Part shown: piece by piece, positions 5,005-5,963 of the stretch
Layout of the letters: each line of letters starts with the position of its first letter
Position numbering within the stretch: position 1 is the first letter of the stretch
NCBI GenBank assembly: GCA_023391725.1
Contig: JAEWAH010000020.1
Location: 1 to 5,963 of the forward strand
DNA from: Bacillota bacterium
GTDB taxonomy: Bacteria > Bacillota > Clostridia > Christensenellales > Aristaeellaceae
Reading direction: 5' to 3'
Length of the DNA stretch: 5,963 nucleotides
Translations under genes and position numbers: made by a program
Notes under the pieces: generated by a model
The model's database searches: none
What the model was told of the DNA's origin: nothing
What the model saw: only the letters and a program-made list of their open reading frames with translations

Positions 5005-5963
5005 ATGAGGCCTGCTTTATTTGGGGCCGTGAAACAGTATTCATGGGAAAAGTTTTTTAAGGACCTGGTCGCCGGCGCCATTGTTGGAATCGTCGCACTG
5101 CCTCTATCTATCGCCTTTGGAATCGCTTCCGGTGTCTCCCCCGAAAAAGGCTTGGTAACAGCTGTGGTAGGGGGATTTATCATTTCCCTCCTGGGCGGCT
5201 GCAACGTTCAGATAGGCGGGCCTACCGGCGCTTTCGTGGTGATCATCTCTGGAGCCATCGCCAAATTCGGCCTGGATGGGCTGATCATGGCCACGATGAT
5301 GGCCGGAGTCTTTCTGGTGCTGGCCGGACTTTTGCGTTTTGGCAAGCTTTTGCAGTTTATCCCGCATCCGGTGGTGGCAGGCTTCACAACCGGCATCGCT
5401 ATCGTCATTTTTTCCGGCCAGGTGGGGGATTTCATGGGCCTGAGAGCCGGGCATGTTCCCGCTGAGTTTCTGGGCAAGTGGGAAGCCTATTTTCACGCCA
5501 TGGGCACCCTCTCCTGGCAGACGTTATTGATTGGTCTGTTTACCATCATCGTGATCCTGCTTTGGCCAAAGGTCAGCCGCCGCATCCCAGGTACTTTGGT
5601 GGCGCTGCTGGCCGCGACAGCTCTGGCGTTTTTCCTGCCCCAGGCCGACACCATCGGCACCAGGTTCACCCAGATCTCCAACACTTTTCCTGCGCCCTCC
5701 CTTCCCGCCTGGTCCATCCCCAAGGCCATGACGATTTTGCCCACCGCCTTAACCATCGCGTTCCTGGCGGGGGTCGAATCACTTCTTTCAGCCGTTGTTG
5801 CCGACAGCATGACCGGCTCGCGTCATGATCCCAATATGGAATTGGTGGCTCAAGGTCTGGGCAACATCGGGTCCGCCCTCTTTGGCGGCATCCCTGTGAC
5901 CGGGGCTTTAGCGCGGACCGCGGCGAACATCAAAAACGGCGGCCGGACCCCTTTGGCGGGGAT
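5005..5963 (+). CDS. SulP-family inorganic anion transporter, 3' end beyond window
   Basis: 319 complete codons are visible from ATG 5005 with no stop before the window edge. The gene is therefore partial; SulP proteins are usually about 500-600 residues and often end in a STAS domain, which would lie outside. Residues 20-43 give the classic first SulP segment (DLVAGAIVGIVALPLSIAF then GIASG), followed by PEKGL. G71-GPTGAF is the second core motif, RFGKLLQFIPHPVVAGFTTG lies about a third of the way in, and FLAGVESLLSAVVAD contains the conserved Glu258. GLGNIGSALFGGIPVTGALA and RTAANIKNGGRTPLAG occupy 284-319. Many hydrophobic segments confirm an inner-membrane protein. Family members move sulfate, bicarbonate or other anions by proton or sodium symport or by exchange; the substrate cannot be told here. 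It is divergent from the hydrolase operon and separated from it by the repeat element. Confidence 0.94.
   Translation, partial: MRPALFGAVKQYSWEKFFKDLVAGAIVGIVALPLSIAFGIASGVSPEKGLVTAVVGGFIISLLGGCNVQIGGPTGAFVVIISGAIAKFGLDGLIMATMMAGVFLVLAGLLRFGKLLQFIPHPVVAGFTTGIAIVIFSGQVGDFMGLRAGHVPAEFLGKWEAYFHAMGTLSWQTLLIGLFTIIVILLWPKVSRRIPGTLVALLAATALAFFLPQADTIGTRFTQISNTFPAPSLPAWSIPKAMTILPTALTIAFLAGVESLLSAVVADSMTGSRHDPNMELVAQGLGNIGSALFGGIPVTGALARTAANIKNGGRTPLAG

Noticed and set aside
4869..5496. Minus-strand frames (111 and 130 codons) opposite the start of the SulP gene
   Set aside because: The plus frame carries a full SulP signature over the same bases, so these are antisense shadows.

Overview
The window looks like chromosomal DNA from an anaerobic Clostridia-type Firmicute with moderately high GC. 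The signs are strong GGAGG-type ribosome binding sites, a YesN-like regulator, a YdjI-type SPFH/zinc-ribbon protein, a signal-less beta-lactamase-fold hydrolase, and a palindromic intergenic repeat of a kind I associate with gut Clostridia. The genus cannot be named from sequence alone.

Layout. (1) 1-1005, plus strand: the 3' part of a PLP-dependent alpha-oxoamine synthase gene that begins before the window. (2) 1010-3036, plus strand: a transcription unit with its own consensus promoter (TTGTAT-17-TATAAT). It encodes a YesN-like protein with a degenerate receiver domain and no DNA-binding domain, followed 48 bp later by an SPFH-domain protein with two C-terminal zinc ribbons. It ends at a strong, apparently bidirectional terminator. 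(3) 3089-4482, minus strand: a convergent two-gene operon with its own promoter, encoding a cytoplasmic beta-lactamase-related serine hydrolase and then a nicotinamidase-like cysteine hydrolase. (4) 4483-5004: about 520 bp without a gene, holding a MITE-like inverted repeat of about 150 bp and, nearer the next gene, a weak promoter candidate with a dyad. (5) 5005-5963, plus strand: the 5' part of a SulP-family anion transporter gene that runs off the window.

How the genes may work together. The one pair whose arrangement suggests a joint function is the pseudo-receiver protein with the SPFH/zinc-ribbon protein. The SPFH protein belongs to the YdjI-like family, linked in Bacillus to PspA-type membrane stress machinery. 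The partner looks like a response regulator that has lost phosphorylation and DNA binding while keeping an intact promoter, frame and ribosome site, so it may act by protein contact. This is the best candidate here for something undescribed. The other genes are recognisable family members. The serine hydrolase and cysteine hydrolase are surely co-transcribed, but no shared pathway is evident.
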